Shown: positions 52,611-62,545, counted from the first letter of the stretch. The stretch is 64,000 nucleotides of DNA from Calditrichales bacterium MX18-03 (GCA_021083345.1 JAJGRE010000002.1:372001-436000), one strand, 5' to 3'. Translations and numbers: made by a program. Notes: generated by a model from the letters alone, not told the origin.

Positions 52611-55394
52611 TTAACCGGCATCCACTTTTTCGGCATCGACAATGTAAAATCTCCTTGCCATTGCGATGGCTTGCGTTCTTGTATTGACGTTGAGCTTTTC
52701 GAAAATACTGTTGACGTATTTTTTAACTGAGCTGACTGATAAGTAAAGCGTATCAGCAATCTCTTGATTGGAATAACCGGACATCAGATACTTCAGAACC
52801 TCAACTTCCTTGTTACGGAACCCTTTGATGAAGTTTTCTTCTTTCACGGCTGCGCTGCCGCAATTATCAAAATGAGACAGCAATTTTAAAATATAACTGA
52901 CTACCGCTGTTGAGAAACCCTCTCTACATCGCTCATAATCCACAAGAGTCAGGAGCAATTCCTTCATACTCATTCCGTAATCAATGAACAATCTAATAAA
53001 TCCGCCTCTTAAGCCCAGACATACTGCTTCATGAAGGTACATACACGCATCACTGGCGCAGCCGGTTTCCTTTGCGGATAATGCTTTCAACGCCAGTATT
53101 TTGATGATGCTGAAGGTTCTATCGTTGCTCCTGGCATCAGGCAGCATCACATTGAGCAATCCATCAGCCTCACGATAGTCACCGGCAGCGATACAATAAT
53201 CCGACACAGCGATATGCTCATCCTCATATAAAAAACTCTTCTCTTCATGGATGCCCACTTCATACTTGCGCATCAGTCCTTTAGCTAGTTCTCTCTGTCC
53301 CATGAGCATCAGGACTCTGCTAATTTCGGAAAAATGCTGCAGCATAACAAATTTAGCACGAACATTGGTACAAATTTCCTCAATGTGGCTGAGGTATTCA
53401 AACACTTCACCGTATTTCCCACGGACTTGCAGGATTTTTATCAGGGCAATATAGCCCTGTACCAATCGGATAGAGTCCTTACGAAGTTCACTTAAATCAA
53501 TGCATTTTTGTATATAATGATGCGCTTGCTCTATTTGATTCAGCTCATAATAAATATTGCCCATTCCCAGATAAATAACATTTGCTGCCGGTGCAATCAA
53601 CTCCAATTCTGCATTCAGCAGCAGCACAGCATTATTATAAACCTCCATCGCACTATGCAGCTGACCGAAATTCACTTGAATCTGCGCCAAAAAATGAATA
53701 CACCGGAATGTTAGGTATGGACCACCGTATTTTTTACTGATTTGAAGCGCCTGCTTGAAATAGTACTCCGCCCTTCTCAGTTCCCCTTTCATCGCATATG
53801 CATTCCCCAGATTTCCATTCACCAGGACATGCAGCAGATTGACTGGTTTTTCCTGCTTCAAAGCAGCTTTGGCAAAGTCTATGACCGCTTCAATATCAAT
53901 GTCCGCTCTGCATCTTGCAGCTGTGGATCTGACCAGCGCCACTTCAAAGGCAAACTCCTTAAACCGCTCATGATCCAAAGAGATCCCTTTCCCATGCAGA
54001 ATGCTTTCTTCTTTATCAACCAATCCCAATCGCGCAAAGGAAAAGGCATAATAGATACAGACTAACGGATAGTCCAAAAGCACCTCCGCCGGCAGTTTTT
54101 CAACAAAAGAAATAAAACGTACGTAATCTTCGCTCATCAGGATCTGTTCCGCATACTTCTCGATCAACCTGGCAGTATTTGCGTGATATTCAGATCTTAC
54201 AGAATAATCCAATGCCTCCGGCAGATTCTCATTTGCTTCGTACCACTCGCTTGCTTTTACATAAAGCTCTTTCTCCAGTCCCGGGCAGCATTTCGACATC
54301 TTGTCTCTCAAAAAGCCTGCCATCATGTCATGATATTTATAATGCTCCCCATTTTCATCCAGTGCAAATGTGAATAGATTATTCTTAGACAGCATTTCCA
54401 ATATCTGATGCGATGCCTTTTCTCCTGTAAGCGCTTGGCAAATACTGCTGCTCAATACATCCAGAATACAGGTGCGGTATAAAAACTCCCTAATTTCTTC
54501 TGAGAATTGATTAATTATTTCTTCCGACAAATATTCAAGCAGTTCTTGCTTGCTGCAGTCAAAATCAAGTAGAAACTGTTGTCTATTGGCACATTCCCGC
54601 ATTGAGAATGCTGCAATTTTCAGAGCAGCTATCCAGCCCTCCGTCTTGTTTTCAAGTTGAGCAATCTCTTTATTGGTCAGGTTTAAGCTCAGTTTGCCAT
54701 TGATAAAATCCCCAATTTCATTACCGGTGAAGCGGAGATCCTCTGACTTAAGCACTGTCATTTCGTCATTAACTCTCATACGTGACATTGCAAAAGAAGG
54801 CATCATACGGGTCGTCAAGATAACATGAAAATTTTGGGGCAGATGCTTTAAGAAGTATTCCATAGAGGTCTGGATTTCACCGGACGTTATGGCATGATAA
54901 TCATCGATGACAAGAACCATCTCATTCGGTATGCTGAACAAAATATTGATAAATGCCTTTAAAACCGAATCAATGGGGTAAGGCTGAACCGACTGAAGCA
55001 TGTTCAGCGGTTGATGAAAACAACCCTTGTTCTTTTTTTCAGCTGCAGATATGACATAATACCAGAACTGGCGAATATCACTATCCTCAGTATCCACTGA
55101 AAGCCAGGCAGCTTGAATCCGGTCTTTCCTCGCAGAAATCCATGAATTTACAAGCGTGGTTTTTCCAAATCCGGCTGGAGCTTGTACAATAGTCAGTTTT
55201 TTTCGCAAACTCTCGTCCAGCTTCTCAAAAAGACGGTTTCTGAAAACGACTCCGTCAGTTATACTTGGAGTTAACAGCTTTGTATCCAAAAGTCTGTATT
55301 TGTTATTCAACTCGTTCTTCTGCCTGGCTTCTTGTTGTTCAACATAAACAATTTCGATATAACCGTTTGAAACAGCAGTTTCCTTATAATTCAA
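52611..55394 (-). CDS. MalT-like LuxR family regulator (STAND ATPase)
   Basis: A 927-residue ATP-dependent transcription activator type. The P-loop is VQAPAGFGKTTLVNSW (about residue 70), the Walker B-like stretch is NEMVLVIDDYHAI, then winged-helix parts, a long helical TPR-like sensor (about 400-830) and a C-terminal LuxR helix-turn-helix, YLMSGYSNQEIADTLYLSVS followed by SVKKYVNSIFEKLNV. Start: TTG at 55394 has GGGGGG eight bases upstream; GTG at 55412 lacks a site. Its leader holds a class I c-di-GMP riboswitch and a terminator, so its synthesis responds to c-di-GMP. The HD-GYP/chemoreceptor operon downstream is a likely, but unproved, target. Confidence 0.92.
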   Translation of the reverse strand: MNYKETAVSNGYIEIVYVEQQEARQKNELNNKYRLLDTKLLTPSITDGVVFRNRLFEKLDESLRKKLTIVQAPAGFGKTTLVNSWISARKDRIQAAWLSVDTEDSDIRQFWYYVISAAEKKNKGCFHQPLNMLQSVQPYPIDSVLKAFINILFSIPNEMVLVIDDYHAITSGEIQTSMEYFLKHLPQNFHVILTTRMMPSFAMSRMRVNDEMTVLKSEDLRFTGNEIGDFINGKLSLNLTNKEIAQLENKTEGWIAALKIAAFSMRECANRQQFLLDFDCSKQELLEYLSEEIINQFSEEIREFLYRTCILDVLSSSICQALTGEKASHQILEMLSKNNLFTFALDENGEHYKYHDMMAGFLRDKMSKCCPGLEKELYVKASEWYEANENLPEALDYSVRSEYHANTARLIEKYAEQILMSEDYVRFISFVEKLPAEVLLDYPLVCIYYAFSFARLGLVDKEESILHGKGISLDHERFKEFAFEVALVRSTAARCRADIDIEAVIDFAKAALKQEKPVNLLHVLVNGNLGNAYAMKGELRRAEYYFKQALQISKKYGGPYLTFRCIHFLAQIQVNFGQLHSAMEVYNNAVLLLNAELELIAPAANVIYLGMGNIYYELNQIEQAHHYIQKCIDLSELRKDSIRLVQGYIALIKILQVRGKYGEVFEYLSHIEEICTNVRAKFVMLQHFSEISRVLMLMGQRELAKGLMRKYEVGIHEEKSFLYEDEHIAVSDYCIAAGDYREADGLLNVMLPDARSNDRTFSIIKILALKALSAKETGCASDACMYLHEAVCLGLRGGFIRLFIDYGMSMKELLLTLVDYERCREGFSTAVVSYILKLLSHFDNCGSAAVKEENFIKGFRNKEVEVLKYLMSGYSNQEIADTLYLSVSSVKKYVNSIFEKLNVNTRTQAIAMARRFYIVDAEKVDAG

Positions 55395-55502
55395 CAGTAT
55401 TTCCCCCCACACAATCGGTATCCACCAATTTCATATTAGTTTAGCGTCAAACCCATTGCAATGTAATTTCTTGTTCATTAGTGTAAAATTTTGTACTTTT
55501 CC

Positions 55503-55535
55503 AAAAAACAAAGACACCAGTCTATTTCTGGTGCC
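55503..55535 (-). terminator. riboswitch expression platform: terminator before the MalT-like gene
   Basis: On the minus strand GGCACCAG and CTGGTGTC pair around a 7-base loop, followed by TTTGTTTTTT. A smaller GACATT/AATGTC hairpin lies just before it, possibly part of the switch. Confidence 0.8.
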
Positions 55536-55561
55536 TGACATTTTTTAGAATGTCGGATATC

Positions 55562-55645
55562 TAACGGCAACCAGGCAGTCATGGAGAGTGCTCTCTTTAG
55601 ACCCACGGCTTTGCGGCCTTATCTTTCGATAAGTGTGCCTTTTCT
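55562..55645 (-). promoter_or_regulatory. class I c-di-GMP riboswitch (GEMM-I)
   Basis: Minus-strand landmarks: GGCACAC, CTTATC-GAAA-GATAAG with GNRA loop, GCCGCAAAGCC, TGGGTCTAA and CTGCCTGGTTGCCG. Downstream are a terminator and the MalT-like regulator gene. Confidence 0.92.
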
Positions 55646-55789
55646 TCCAACCAAATTGCTTTTACAAATACCGGTTCTATCGTACGATTAAACCAATATA
55701 GGTAATTAGTACCAATTTGGAGGCTTAGCTTATATTCGACACTTTATGGCAAATTCCTCTTTCGGAGGGGTATAAATTTTATTTACCGT

Positions 55790-56155
55790 TTAGACCTTTA
55801 ATACTTTTCTCACGGCTTCAACGATCCTTTCCGCTTGGAACGGCTTCTCTATAAAATCCTTCGCTCCTGCCTGGATGGCTTCAACCACGATGGCCTGCTG
55901 CCCCATGGCAGAACACATGATGATCCTGGCATCCCGATCCCGCTTCAATATTTCTTTTGCTGCCGAGATTCCATCCATTTCCGGCATGGTGATATCCAGC
56001 GTCACCAAGTCCGGCTTAAGCTCAAAGTACCTTTCCACAGCCAGCATCCCGTTTTCTGCTTCCCCTGCAATTTCGAAGCCGCCCTTTATCAGGATATTCT
56101 TCAGCATCATTCTCATGAATGCGGCATCATCTGCTACCAATATTCTTCCATTCAT
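55790..56155 (-). CDS. cheY: CheY-like single-domain response regulator
   Basis: A 121-residue receiver domain without output domain. It starts RILVADDAAFMRMMLKNIL (acidic pair), has the phosphoacceptor Asp in DLVTLDITMPEMDG and the conserved Thr/Ser and Lys in IIMCSAMGQ and DFIEKPF. All key residues are present, so phosphorylation by a CheA-type kinase is expected and the product would act on the flagellar motor or another target. GAGG is upstream of the ATG. It lies alone between the riboswitch region and gltD. Confidence 0.9.
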   Translation of the reverse strand: MNGRILVADDAAFMRMMLKNILIKGGFEIAGEAENGMLAVERYFELKPDLVTLDITMPEMDGISAAKEILKRDRDARIIMCSAMGQQAIVVEAIQAGAKDFIEKPFQAERIVEAVRKVLKV

Positions 56156-56286
56156 GCCCGTACCAGCCTCCGTCAGTCATTATCATATAAAGTCTATCTT
56201 GCTTGGACTCAAATGTCAATTCATATTGGACAATTTCCAGATATTACTTTTTTAACAGTCTGGAGCATCGTAAGGCGGTACATGCA

Positions 56287-56320
56287 GATTAACAACCTGC
56301 CCATGGACAGGTTGTTAATC
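56287..56320 (-). terminator. hairpin after gltD
   Basis: GATTAACAACCTG (56287-56299) pairs perfectly with CAGGTTGTTAATC (56308-56320) around an 8-base loop, right after the gltD stop codon; the T tract is missing. Confidence 0.6.
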
Positions 56321-56329
56321 TTAGCCGCT

Positions 56330-57754
56330 TCATTGGTTTCTGAGAAATCTATCGATAGCTGCCGCAGCAGCCCTTCCGTCTGCAATGGCCTTGCAGACCA
56401 GGGACTGGCCCGTTCTCATATCGCCTGCTGCAAATACACCGTCAATGCAGGTCTTATATTCGGAATCGGTTTTCACATTCCCTCTGCTGTTGAATTCAAC
56501 ACCCAGTTTTGTCAGCATGGTGCCTTGCTCCGGATGCAGGAAACCCATGGCGAAGATGACAAGATCCACATCCAGTTCAAACTCGCTTCCCGTGATTTCT
56601 TCCATTCTTTTAATGCCATTGATATCTTCAATCCAAGCAAGTTCTATGCACACAATCTTTCTGACGTGGCCGTTTTCACCCGAAAAGTATTTCGTTGCAA
56701 CGCTCCATCTTCTTTCACCGCCTTCTTCATGGGAGGTATTGGTCCGAAGAATCATCGGCCACGACGGCCAAGGCATTTTCTCCGACCTGCTTTTCGGAGG
56801 TTGGGGCATGACCTCAAACTGATAGACATGCTTCGCACCTTGCCGGATCGCGACACCGAGACAATCAGCTCCAGTGTCTCCTCCCCCTATGATCACAACA
56901 TTTTTTCCAGCTGCGTCAATCCTTTCCTCATCGGCGAGCGCCTTGCCCAGGTTGAGCCGGTTCTGTTGGGTCAGAAATTCCATTGCAAAATGGATCCCCT
57001 TAAGCGTTCTTCCTTCCACATCCAGATCGCGTGGGACTGATGAGCCGCCTGTCAGGCAAACCGCATCAAACCTGGATTTCAGGGCCTCTACGGCGATGTC
57101 CGCACCCACATTGGTGTTAGGCTTGAAAACAATTCCTTCTTCTGCCAGTTGCTCCAATCTTCGTTTCAGCACCCACTTCTCCAGTTTGTAATCCGGGATA
57201 CCCAGAGCCAGAATCCCGCCTATGTCCTCCGCCCTTTCATAAACCGTCACATCATGGCCTGCCCGGCAAAGCTGCTGCGCCGCAGCAAGTCCTGCGGGTC
57301 CTGAGCCCACCACCGCAGCCTTTCGACCGGTCCGCATTTTTGCCGGCATTGCTTTCACCCAGCCTTCCGTAAAGCCTTTTTCGATAATGCTTAATTCGAG
57401 CTCACGGTTGGTAACAGGCTCCTGATTGATTCCCAGCGAACATGCAGCCTCGCATAAGGCCGGGCAGAGGCGTCCGGTGAATTCTGGGAAGTTATTGGTG
57501 CATAGCAGGATATCCAATGCTTTCTTCCAATGGGCTTTGGCTATCAGGTAGCTTAACTCCGGCAGGACATTGCCGAGGGGGCAAGCGTGGTTGCAGAATG
57601 CGACGCCGCAATCCATGCAGCGGGATGCCTGCGTCTTGATGTCCTCTTCTGATTGGGGTATATAAACGCTCTTGTAGTTTTTGATTCTTTCCTCAGCCGG
57701 AATCTTATCTGCCATCCTTCTGCCGTAAATTTTGAATGCCGGTTGCTTAGCCAT
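56330..57754 (-). CDS. gltD: glutamate synthase small subunit
   Basis: The NAD(P)H-oxidising flavoprotein partner of glutamate synthase, which passes electrons to the large subunit. Length 474 residues is normal. The N-terminal 4Fe-4S region reads ASRCMDCGVAFCNHACPLGN and CTNNFPEFTGRLCPALCEAA. The FAD loop is AAVVGSGPAGLAAAQQLCRA, the NAD(P) loop is NVVIIGGGDTGADCLGVAIR, and the end has FAAGDMRTGQSLVCKAIADG. It overlaps the gltB stop by eight bases, so the two are coupled. Confidence 0.96.
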   Translation of the reverse strand: MAKQPAFKIYGRRMADKIPAEERIKNYKSVYIPQSEEDIKTQASRCMDCGVAFCNHACPLGNVLPELSYLIAKAHWKKALDILLCTNNFPEFTGRLCPALCEAACSLGINQEPVTNRELELSIIEKGFTEGWVKAMPAKMRTGRKAAVVGSGPAGLAAAQQLCRAGHDVTVYERAEDIGGILALGIPDYKLEKWVLKRRLEQLAEEGIVFKPNTNVGADIAVEALKSRFDAVCLTGGSSVPRDLDVEGRTLKGIHFAMEFLTQQNRLNLGKALADEERIDAAGKNVVIIGGGDTGADCLGVAIRQGAKHVYQFEVMPQPPKSRSEKMPWPSWPMILRTNTSHEEGGERRWSVATKYFSGENGHVRKIVCIELAWIEDINGIKRMEEITGSEFELDVDLVIFAMGFLHPEQGTMLTKLGVEFNSRGNVKTDSEYKTCIDGVFAAGDMRTGQSLVCKAIADGRAAAAAIDRFLRNQ

Positions 57755-60700
57755 TATAATTCACCACCAAACTATCTATCGTCTTTTGTGCTGTTCCCTC
57801 CATGACTGCCCGGTATTGCGGGCTGACGGCCCTGACAAACCTGGCCGCATATTTCGTCCAATCCGCCAGGATCCTCTTGCCTTTTGGGCTGCCGGTATTT
57901 TCGACATGGTCTTCAATCATGCTTCTGACCAGCCGGAGATCCTGTTCTGCCAGAGGCTCCAGCTCAATCATCTCAAAGTTGCATTTCGCACTGAGCTCAT
58001 CTTTTTCATCGAAAATGTATGCAATTCCGCCGCTCATACCGGCACCGAAGTTTCTGCCGGTTTCTCCAAGGATGACGATACGTCCGCCCGTCATATATTC
58101 GCAGCCGTGTTCGCCTATGCCCTCAACCACAGCCGATGCCCCACTGTTCCTGACGGCAAACCGTTCTCCTGCCCTGCCGCTGATAAATGCCTGGCCGGAG
58201 GTTGCACCATACAGCAGCGTGTTGCCGGCTATGATATTTTCTTCGGCAGCCAATGTTGAATGCCTGCCCGGCGCAATAATCAGCTTGCCGCCGGACAAAC
58301 CCTTCCCTACATAGTCGTTGGCATCGCCGTACAGCCGCAAGGTCACGCCGGGTGCAGCAAATGCACCGAAGCTTTGGCCTGCCGTGCCCGCGAAGGTCAG
58401 GTCAATGGTATCCTCAGGAAGCCCTTCGCTGCCATAACGCTTCGTGACTTCTCCAGACAACATGGCGCCTAGGCTCCGGTCCGTATTCCTGACTTCAAAG
58501 GCTGCCTGTATCTTCTTACCGCTTTCCAACGCCGGTGTTGCTGCCTCGATCAGTTTTTTATCCAGTACATGCATTGTCTGATTCTTTTGCTCTTCCGTCT
58601 TTCTGACTGCAAAGCGCGTGGGCAGTTCCGGGCGGTAAAGAACAGCGCTGAGATTCAGGTTTTCCGTTTTCCAATGCCTGTTCTTTTCATTTACCTCCAG
58701 CATATCCACTCTTCCAACCATCTCATCCACTGTCCGGAAGCCCAGCGCTGCCATGATCTCGCGGACCTCCGCAGCAATGAAGCGGAAGAAGCGCTCCACG
58801 TGCTCCGGCTTTCCCTGGAAATGCTTTCTAAGCTCTGGGTCCTGAGTTGCCACTCCTACCGGGCAGGTATTGTTGTGGCACTTTCGCATCATGATGCAGC
58901 CGCATACCACCAGAGGTGCCGAGGCAAAGCCGAACTCCTCGGCCCCAAGCAGGATGCCTACTGCAACATCCCGGCCCGTTCTCATCTGTCCGTCTACCTG
59001 AACCGCAATCCGGCTTCTGAGATTGTTCAAGAGCAGCGTTTGCTGCGTTTCGGCAAGCCCCAGCTCCCAGGGAACACCGGCTGTCTTGATGGATGTGACG
59101 GGTGAAGCGCCGGTGCCGCCGTCATGGCCGCTGATCAGCACCATATCGGCGCTGCCCTTGGCAACCCCGGCAGCCACCGTTCCCACGCCTGCCTCGGACA
59201 CCAGCTTGACACTGACCCGAGCCCCAGGGTTGATATTCTTCAGGTCAAAGATCAGCTGTTCAAGATCTTCAATAGAGTAAATATCGTGGTGGGGCGGTGG
59301 GGAGATCAGATCGATTCCGGGCAGGGAGTGGCGCACCATCGCAATTTCTTCGGTTACCTTATCCCCCGGCAGATGTCCCCCTTCACCCGGTTTTGCGCCC
59401 TGTGCCATCTTGATCTGAAGCTCGCTTGCATTGATCAGGTAGTTGGCAGTCACGCCAAACCGTGCAGCAGCTACCTGCTTGATGGCACTTGCCTTGAAAT
59501 CCCCGTCCTTTGTCCGGATATATCGTGCGTCATCCTCACCGCCTTCTCCGGAATTGCTTCTGCCACCCAATCGGTTCATTGCAACAGCCAGTGTCTCGTG
59601 GGCTTCCTTGCTGATGGAGCCGAAGGACATGGCTCCTGTGGCGAAGCGCTTGAGGATCGCTTCAATTGGCTCCACTTCCTCCAACGGGACAGGATTTCCC
59701 TGCCTGAATTTCAAAAGCCCGCGTATGGTCAGCAGCCTTCCGGACTGGTCATCGATAAGTCCCGTATATTCCTTGAATAGGTTATAATCATTGGTTCTGC
59801 AGGCATGCTGAAGCTTTGACAGGGTATCGGGATTGAAAAGATGCACCTCGCTGTTTTTTCTCCAATGAATCTGCCCCCCAAGCTCCAGCTTTTGGGCAAT
59901 TGCCGTATTTTCAAAAGCTTTGGCGTGGCGCATCAGCGTCTCTCTTGCGATCCCGTCCAGCTTCAAACCCGACAGCCGGCAAGGCGTACCGGAAAAGCAG
60001 CTGCTTACCAGCGCTTCATCCAGTCCGATAACTTCAAATATCTGTGCGCCATTAAAGCTTCTCAGGGTTGATATCCCCATTTTGGACGTAATCTTCCGGA
60101 TGCCGTAGCCCAATGCCCTGACATAATTTGAACTTGCTTCCTCTACTGTCATGGCTTCAACATAGAGACCATTCTTAACCATATGATTGATGCTCTCCAG
60201 CGCAAGATACGGATATACAGCTGTAGCCCCATATCCCAGAAGCAGCGCCATATGGAAGGTATCCCGGGCCTCCCCCGTCTCAATGATCAAATCCACCTTT
60301 GTTCTCAACTTCTTCTCTATCAGCCGGTTGTGCACCATACTGACTGCCAGCAGGCTGGGGATGGGCGCACGATAGCGGTCGGCATCCCGGTCGCTGAGTA
60401 TGATGATCCTGTATCCCTGCATGATGCTTTCTTCGACTCTCTTGTTCAAAGCCAGCAGTGCATCGTTCAAGCCCTTTTCGTACTGGTCCGCTTCAAAGAT
60501 GATCGGTATGGTCATACTTCTGAGGGTATCAATTTCCAGGCTTCTGATTTTCTCCATTTTCTCCGCATAAAGAATGGGCTGTTCCAGCTCAATGAATGGA
60601 TTGGGCTCCAGCTCATCGACCCGCTTCAGAATATTTCCGCTGCGCCCGATATACTGGTTCAGGGACATGACTTTCTTTTCCCTTATCGGATCAATGGGCG

Positions 60701-62288
60701 GATTGGTCACCTGCGCAAAAAGCTGGCGGAAATAGTTGAAAAGCAGCTGGGGCTTATCGGATAATACAGCCAGTGGGGCATCGTTGCCCATAGAGCTGAT
60801 GGCTTCCTTGCTGTTCTCAGCCATAGGTGCAATGACCCTTTTCAGTTCTTCTTCGGTATACCCGTAAATGCTTTGCTTCAGCACTAGAGCATCTTCATCC
60901 ATCCATGGCAGCGTTTTATTCAACCGGATCTTCTTCAGGTCGATTTCGTTTTCCCGGATCCACTTTGCATATCCTTTTTCACCGGCCAGCCTTTGCTTGA
61001 CCTCTTCATCCTCTATGATCCGTTGTGCTTTTGTATCGACGATCAATATCTTGCCGGGGCCCAGCTTTCCCCTTTTCAGGATCCTTTCCTCCTGAAGCCT
61101 GAGGGCGCCTGACTCTGAAGCCATAACAACCAAACCATCCCTGGTAACGGTATACCTGGCAGGCCTCAGCCCGTTCCGGTCCAAGGTGGCCCCGACCTGG
61201 ATGCCGTCGGAAAAAACGATGGTGGCAGGGCCGTCCCAAGGTTCCATCAGGCCTTCATGATACTCATAAAAGGCCTTCAGATCCGCAGGCATGGTCTTGT
61301 CATACCGCCAGGCTTCCGGCATGAGCATCTTGATGGCATGGGACATGTCATACCCGTTCAGGACAAGGAACTCAAAAAAATTATCCAGGCTGCAGGAGTC
61401 ACTGCCGTCTGCCTGTATGATGGGCAGCACTTTTTCAAGTTCGGCGCCGAACAGCTTTGAAGTCATGACGCTTTCTCTGGCGCTGGTCCATTTGACGTTG
61501 CCCCTGATGGTGTTTATTTCACCGTTGTGTGAAATGTAACGGTATGGATGAGCCAGCCGCCAGGATGGAAAGGTATTGGTGCTGTACCTTTGATGTACCG
61601 CAGCAATGGCGCTTTTCAGCCTGGCATCTTTAAGCTCGGGATAAAAATGCTCTATCTGATGAGCAAGAAACTGTCCCTTATAAACAATGGTTTCCGGAGA
61701 AAAGCTGCAGATATAAAAGGCTTCGGTATACGGCTTTGCAGCATCACGAATCGCTTTCTCCGACCTTTTCCTTACAATGTAAAGCTTTCTCCGGAAGGAA
61801 TCCGGCTCCTGGCCGTTCCTGTCTACAAATACTTGTCTGACAAAGGGTCTGGTCCCTTGAGCCGACACACCGCAAGCCCTATCGTCAACCGGTACATCCC
61901 GCCATGCAAGGAGCTTCTGATTTTCCTCCAGTAGTACCTTTTCGAACACACCTTCACAGTAATAACGTGCATTGGGCTCCATGGGGAAAAAAAGCATCCC
62001 GACAGCATAATCCCCCTCACCGGGAAGCTTGATTTGCATTGCACTCAATTCATCCTGAAAAAAAGCATGCGGCACCTGAATCAAAATCCCTGCACCGTCT
62101 CCTGTTTCCGGATCTGAGCCGGTTGCTCCCCGGTGTGCCAGATTCTTCAGTATTTCCAAGCCGCTGCTGATGATCTCGCTGGTTTTTTTCCCGAAGATAT
62201 CGACAATAAAGCCTACACCGCAGCTGTCCTTTTCAAAGCTCGGGTCGTAAAGACCCTGTTTTTGGGGGTATTGGTTGGATTCACTCAT
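57747..62288 (-). CDS. gltB: glutamate synthase large subunit
   Basis: Makes two glutamate from glutamine and 2-oxoglutarate. 1513 residues, typical length. The N-terminal glutamine amidotransferase has the nucleophile Cys in FEKDSCGVGFIVD, exposed after removal of a propeptide of about 20 residues. The central and FMN domains follow, with GGRSNSGEGGEDDARYIRTK, PGEGGHLPGDKV, SGHDGGTGASPVTSIKTAGV, and the 3Fe-4S cysteines in CGCIMMRKCHNNTCPVGVAT. The C-terminal beta-helix with GANVGKGL-like repeats (NDYVGKGLSGGKLIIAPG) is complete. ATG at 62288 with GTAGGAGG is the start. Its leader has a strong promoter and a perfect hairpin. Confidence 0.97.
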   Translation of the reverse strand: MSESNQYPQKQGLYDPSFEKDSCGVGFIVDIFGKKTSEIISSGLEILKNLAHRGATGSDPETGDGAGILIQVPHAFFQDELSAMQIKLPGEGDYAVGMLFFPMEPNARYYCEGVFEKVLLEENQKLLAWRDVPVDDRACGVSAQGTRPFVRQVFVDRNGQEPDSFRRKLYIVRKRSEKAIRDAAKPYTEAFYICSFSPETIVYKGQFLAHQIEHFYPELKDARLKSAIAAVHQRYSTNTFPSWRLAHPYRYISHNGEINTIRGNVKWTSARESVMTSKLFGAELEKVLPIIQADGSDSCSLDNFFEFLVLNGYDMSHAIKMLMPEAWRYDKTMPADLKAFYEYHEGLMEPWDGPATIVFSDGIQVGATLDRNGLRPARYTVTRDGLVVMASESGALRLQEERILKRGKLGPGKILIVDTKAQRIIEDEEVKQRLAGEKGYAKWIRENEIDLKKIRLNKTLPWMDEDALVLKQSIYGYTEEELKRVIAPMAENSKEAISSMGNDAPLAVLSDKPQLLFNYFRQLFAQVTNPPIDPIREKKVMSLNQYIGRSGNILKRVDELEPNPFIELEQPILYAEKMEKIRSLEIDTLRSMTIPIIFEADQYEKGLNDALLALNKRVEESIMQGYRIIILSDRDADRYRAPIPSLLAVSMVHNRLIEKKLRTKVDLIIETGEARDTFHMALLLGYGATAVYPYLALESINHMVKNGLYVEAMTVEEASSNYVRALGYGIRKITSKMGISTLRSFNGAQIFEVIGLDEALVSSCFSGTPCRLSGLKLDGIARETLMRHAKAFENTAIAQKLELGGQIHWRKNSEVHLFNPDTLSKLQHACRTNDYNLFKEYTGLIDDQSGRLLTIRGLLKFRQGNPVPLEEVEPIEAILKRFATGAMSFGSISKEAHETLAVAMNRLGGRSNSGEGGEDDARYIRTKDGDFKASAIKQVAAARFGVTANYLINASELQIKMAQGAKPGEGGHLPGDKVTEEIAMVRHSLPGIDLISPPPHHDIYSIEDLEQLIFDLKNINPGARVSVKLVSEAGVGTVAAGVAKGSADMVLISGHDGGTGASPVTSIKTAGVPWELGLAETQQTLLLNNLRSRIAVQVDGQMRTGRDVAVGILLGAEEFGFASAPLVVCGCIMMRKCHNNTCPVGVATQDPELRKHFQGKPEHVERFFRFIAAEVREIMAALGFRTVDEMVGRVDMLEVNEKNRHWKTENLNLSAVLYRPELPTRFAVRKTEEQKNQTMHVLDKKLIEAATPALESGKKIQAAFEVRNTDRSLGAMLSGEVTKRYGSEGLPEDTIDLTFAGTAGQSFGAFAAPGVTLRLYGDANDYVGKGLSGGKLIIAPGRHSTLAAEENIIAGNTLLYGATSGQAFISGRAGERFAVRNSGASAVVEGIGEHGCEYMTGGRIVILGETGRNFGAGMSGGIAYIFDEKDELSAKCNFEMIELEPLAEQDLRLVRSMIEDHVENTGSPKGKRILADWTKYAARFVRAVSPQYRAVMEGTAQKTIDSLVVNYNG

Positions 62289-62326
62289 ACTAAGACCTCC
62301 TACTCCATACATTGATTTATATTTTC

Positions 62327-62369
62327 AAAAATTAAAGTGGAATAGGGTTCCTATTCCACTTTAATTTTT
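62327..62369 (-). terminator. perfect 20-bp hairpin in the gltB leader, candidate attenuator
   Basis: Arms 62327-62346 and 62350-62369 (core ATTAAAGTGGAATAGG) are perfect complements around GTT, followed on the minus strand by T-rich sequence (AATTTTTG). It lies between the promoter and the gltB start. Confidence 0.75.
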
Positions 62370-62487
62370 ATAGACCCGCAAGCCTAAAACCAAAAAGAAC
62401 CACAGCGCTTATCTCCCCGATAATGCATTTAATAACGCGTCCGGTTGCAATACCCTAAATTTTCAGTCAATTTTTGTATTAGTGTCC

Positions 62488-62516
62488 AGTATAGCGAGTG
62501 AGATTTGAATTGTCAA
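62488..62516 (-). promoter_or_regulatory. promoter of gltBD
   Basis: On the minus strand TTGACA (62511-62516) and TATACT (62488-62493) have a 17-base spacer. The transcript would start near 62480, giving a leader of about 190 bases. Confidence 0.75.
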
Positions 62517-62545
62517 CTCAAAAAATTTTAAAAATTCAAAAAAAA

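Noticed and set aside
55835-57040. 401-codon plus-strand ORF opposite cheY and gltD.
   Set aside because: It is an antisense frame across two clear minus-strand genes with no ribosome site and no family features.
62313-62516. T-box or glutamine riboswitch in the gltB leader.
   Set aside because: No T-box sequence (TGGNACC) was found and I could not match a known glutamine aptamer; only an attenuator-like hairpin is supported.
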